Shown here: one piece after another, positions 6,453 through 7,647 of the stretch
Position numbering within the stretch: the first letter of the stretch is position 1
How the letters are laid out: each line of letters opens with the position of its first letter
From: Planctomycetaceae bacterium
GTDB taxonomy: Bacteria; Planctomycetota; MHYJ01; SBBU01
Direction: 5' to 3'
Length of the DNA stretch: 7,647 nucleotides
Assembly (NCBI GenBank): GCA_005239585.1
Contig: SBBU01000335.1
Location: forward strand, 1 to 7,647
Made by a program: the position numbers and the translations under genes
The notes under the pieces: generated by a model
Told to the model about the DNA's origin: nothing
Databases searched by the model: none
Seen by the model: the letters and a program-made list of their open reading frames with translations, nothing else

Positions 6453-6458
6453 TATACT
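6453..6458 (+). promoter_or_regulatory. Possible -10 box of the right sigma operon
   Basis: TATACT matches five of six -10 consensus bases and would start transcription near 6465, about eight bases before ATG 6473. No good -35 is seen 16-18 bases upstream, where the sequence is just outside the palindromic repeat. This is weak evidence. Confidence 0.2.
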
Positions 6459-6472
6459 TGTGTGACTATATC

Positions 6473-7036
6473 ATGAAAGATTTTTGGGGAAATCTGACGG
6501 ATAGAGAACTTGTTTGTGCTGCCCTAGAGGGTAAGAAAGATGCCTTTGAGGTGTTGTTTGACAGATATGCGAAAAGGCTGGTTACCTATGTTCAAGGCCA
6601 AATTGCTGACATTAATGTGGCTGAGGATCTTGTGCAGGAGGCTTTTTTGCGCGCATATGAATCTCTACCAGAATGTGAGCAACCTGAAAAGTTTTGGCAA
6701 TGGCTTGTTGGAATTGCCCGCAACCGTATACTGGTTTGGATTTCAAAAAGTAAGCAGATGCGTTTCGTAGATGAGATAAAACCAGAATTGCTACCTAAAT
6801 TGCATCCGCCCTTGGATGTTGATCAGGAAGAATGGACTGCTGCCATGGAAAAAGCCATGGCAGCTTTGCCGGCAAAGTTTCGAGCAATCATTTTGATGAG
6901 ATTTTATGAGGGAATGTCGTGCGCAGAGATTGCAGATACGCTGAATATGCAAGTCAATACTATAACTAAGCTTCTTTCGCGAGCCTATGAACAGATCAAG
7001 ACAGTGATGGACCATTACATGAGAAAAGACAGATGA
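6473..7036 (+). CDS. ECF-family RNA polymerase sigma factor
   Basis: From ATG 6473 this is a 187-residue ECF sigma factor starting MKDFWGNLTDRELV. An alternative TTG start at 6458 would add five residues (MCDYI), but nothing supports it and neither start has a visible Shine-Dalgarno. Region 2 covers about residues 24-90, with the core-binding block VAEDLVQEAFLRAYE (49-63) and FWQWLVGIARNRI. Region 4 covers about 123-180, with LPAKFRAIILMRFYEGMSCAEIA leading into the helix-turn-helix ending NTITKLLSRAYEQI. Its stop overlaps the next ATG as ATGA (7033-7036), so the downstream anti-sigma is translationally coupled. It shares only the family motifs with the left sigma factor (for example LPAK and the ED-TQEAF/EDLVQEAF block), so the two are not a recent duplication. 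The promoters it recognises are unknown. Confidence 0.95.
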   Translation: MKDFWGNLTDRELVCAALEGKKDAFEVLFDRYAKRLVTYVQGQIADINVAEDLVQEAFLRAYESLPECEQPEKFWQWLVGIARNRILVWISKSKQMRFVDEIKPELLPKLHPPLDVDQEEWTAAMEKAMAALPAKFRAIILMRFYEGMSCAEIADTLNMQVNTITKLLSRAYEQIKTVMDHYMRKDR

Positions 7037-7647
7037 ATTGCATAGAAGTACAGGAGCAGCTCTTGCTATACGTGCTCGGCGATGATGATGCTTCAAACCA
7101 TCAGCAGGTTAAAGAACATCTATCAAGATGCGTAGAGTGCACCAAGAAAGAGAGTGAAACCAGAAAACTTGTTGAAAGATTAGATTCCTCTTTTAAACAA
7201 CGTACTAATCGTCTCGCACAACAGTTTCATGAGCGTCTGGCAGCAGCGCAGCCACATCAGAAAGAGGCATACAAGGAAGCCAGTTCAGTCAAGCGCCCAA
7301 CCCTTGTTACTACGCGTCGCATTATTGCGGTCGCAGCATCACTACTTATCGCAATAGTAGGTCTCTACTTTTGGATTGGACGCGGGGGCGATCACTTTGA
7401 ATTTTACTTTCCAAATGACGGTGGCTTTGTAAAGGCATCAGAAGGAAGCGTCGTTCATCAGTTAGCTCAGAGTTCATTCAAACTTGAAAGAGGCAGGCTT
7501 TACCTAAAGCTGAATAAAAATTTTACCGAGGCACAGGAACTAACCATCCAGACAGAGGAAGGTGTTATACGAATTCTAGAAGCGGATCCTGACGGGACAG
7601 TTGATGTAGAGGTAATCATCGAGGCAGACAAAAAATCAGTAATCAAA
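7033..7647 (+). CDS. Zinc-finger membrane anti-sigma factor with FecR-like domain (3' end cut by window)
   Basis: This is the likely anti-sigma partner of the sigma factor whose stop codon it overlaps. The 205 visible residues begin MNCIEVQEQ and stay open to the window edge. H29, C33 and C36 (EHLSRCVEC) form the HxxxCxxC zinc signature, with C3 as a possible fourth ligand. A charged helical stretch (about 40-95, rich in K, E, R and Q) follows, then a membrane segment at about 97-115 (IIAVAASLLIAIVGLYFW). The outer part has the same FecR-like pattern as the left protein: FYFPNDGGFV, FKLERGRLYLKLNKNF, then the shared end starting LTIQTEEGV. Upstream of residue 173 the two proteins are only similar. 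From 173 on they are identical at the DNA level for all 33 visible codons. The same architecture at both ends suggests two signalling modules that share the same type of outer sensor. Confidence 0.85.
   Translation, partial: MNCIEVQEQLLLYVLGDDDASNHQQVKEHLSRCVECTKKESETRKLVERLDSSFKQRTNRLAQQFHERLAAAQPHQKEAYKEASSVKRPTLVTTRRIIAVAASLLIAIVGLYFWIGRGGDHFEFYFPNDGGFVKASEGSVVHQLAQSSFKLERGRLYLKLNKNFTEAQELTIQTEEGVIRILEADPDGTVDVEVIIEADKKSVIK
7549..7647. repeat. Right arm of 99-bp perfect terminal inverted repeat
   Basis: This stretch is the exact reverse complement of bases 1-99. The first mismatch is at 7548. It runs to the window edge and codes for the end of the visible FecR-like domain, in the same reading frame as the left arm. 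Confidence 0.97.

Overview
The window looks like bacterial chromosome, or a metagenomic contig, from an uncultured organism of moderate GC. Short intergenic gaps, ATGA and short gene overlaps, ECF sigma factors and zinc-finger anti-sigma factors all point to Bacteria. I cannot assign a phylum from the sequence. The ATPase/VWA pair has relatives in actinobacteria and elsewhere, and sigma/anti-sigma pairs with FecR-like parts plus palindromic repeats are common in environmental lineages such as Planctomycetota-like groups, but this is only a hint.

Layout: the window is roughly mirror-symmetric. At the left end, on the minus strand, an ECF sigma factor (630-1157) is followed by a membrane anti-sigma factor with a zinc-binding N-terminus and a FecR-like exterior (600 down to base 1, cut by the window edge). 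At the right end, on the plus strand, a second, clearly different ECF sigma factor (6473-7036) is followed with an ATGA overlap by a second anti-sigma factor of the same design (7033-7647, also cut). The outermost 99 bases of the two ends are perfect reverse complements. They encode the same 33 residues of both anti-sigma proteins, in frame.

Between these pairs lies a compact plus-strand operon of three genes. The first (1926-3584) is a relative of the B12-binding/radical SAM proteins that has lost the CxxxCxxC iron-sulfur loop. The second (3574-5064) is a ChlI/MoxR-like AAA+ ATPase. The third (5087-6190) is a VWA protein with an intact MIDAS metal site. The ATPase and VWA protein probably work as a chelatase-like or MoxR-like remodelling pair, and the radical SAM-like protein may be a non-catalytic partner. 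The operon probably starts from a promoter whose -10 box lies so close to the ATG that the mRNA would be leaderless.

The gaps hold two copies (about 150 bp) of a palindromic repeat, one upstream of each sigma gene (1264-1419 and 6275-6423). Each copy carries an extra GC-rich hairpin, but at a different place, and stem changes between copies are compensatory. A minus-strand remnant of a small HEPN/DUF5618-like protein (1597-1920) lies just before the central operon and seems to have lost its N-terminus where the operon begins. I saw no tRNA, rRNA, CRISPR or transposase gene.
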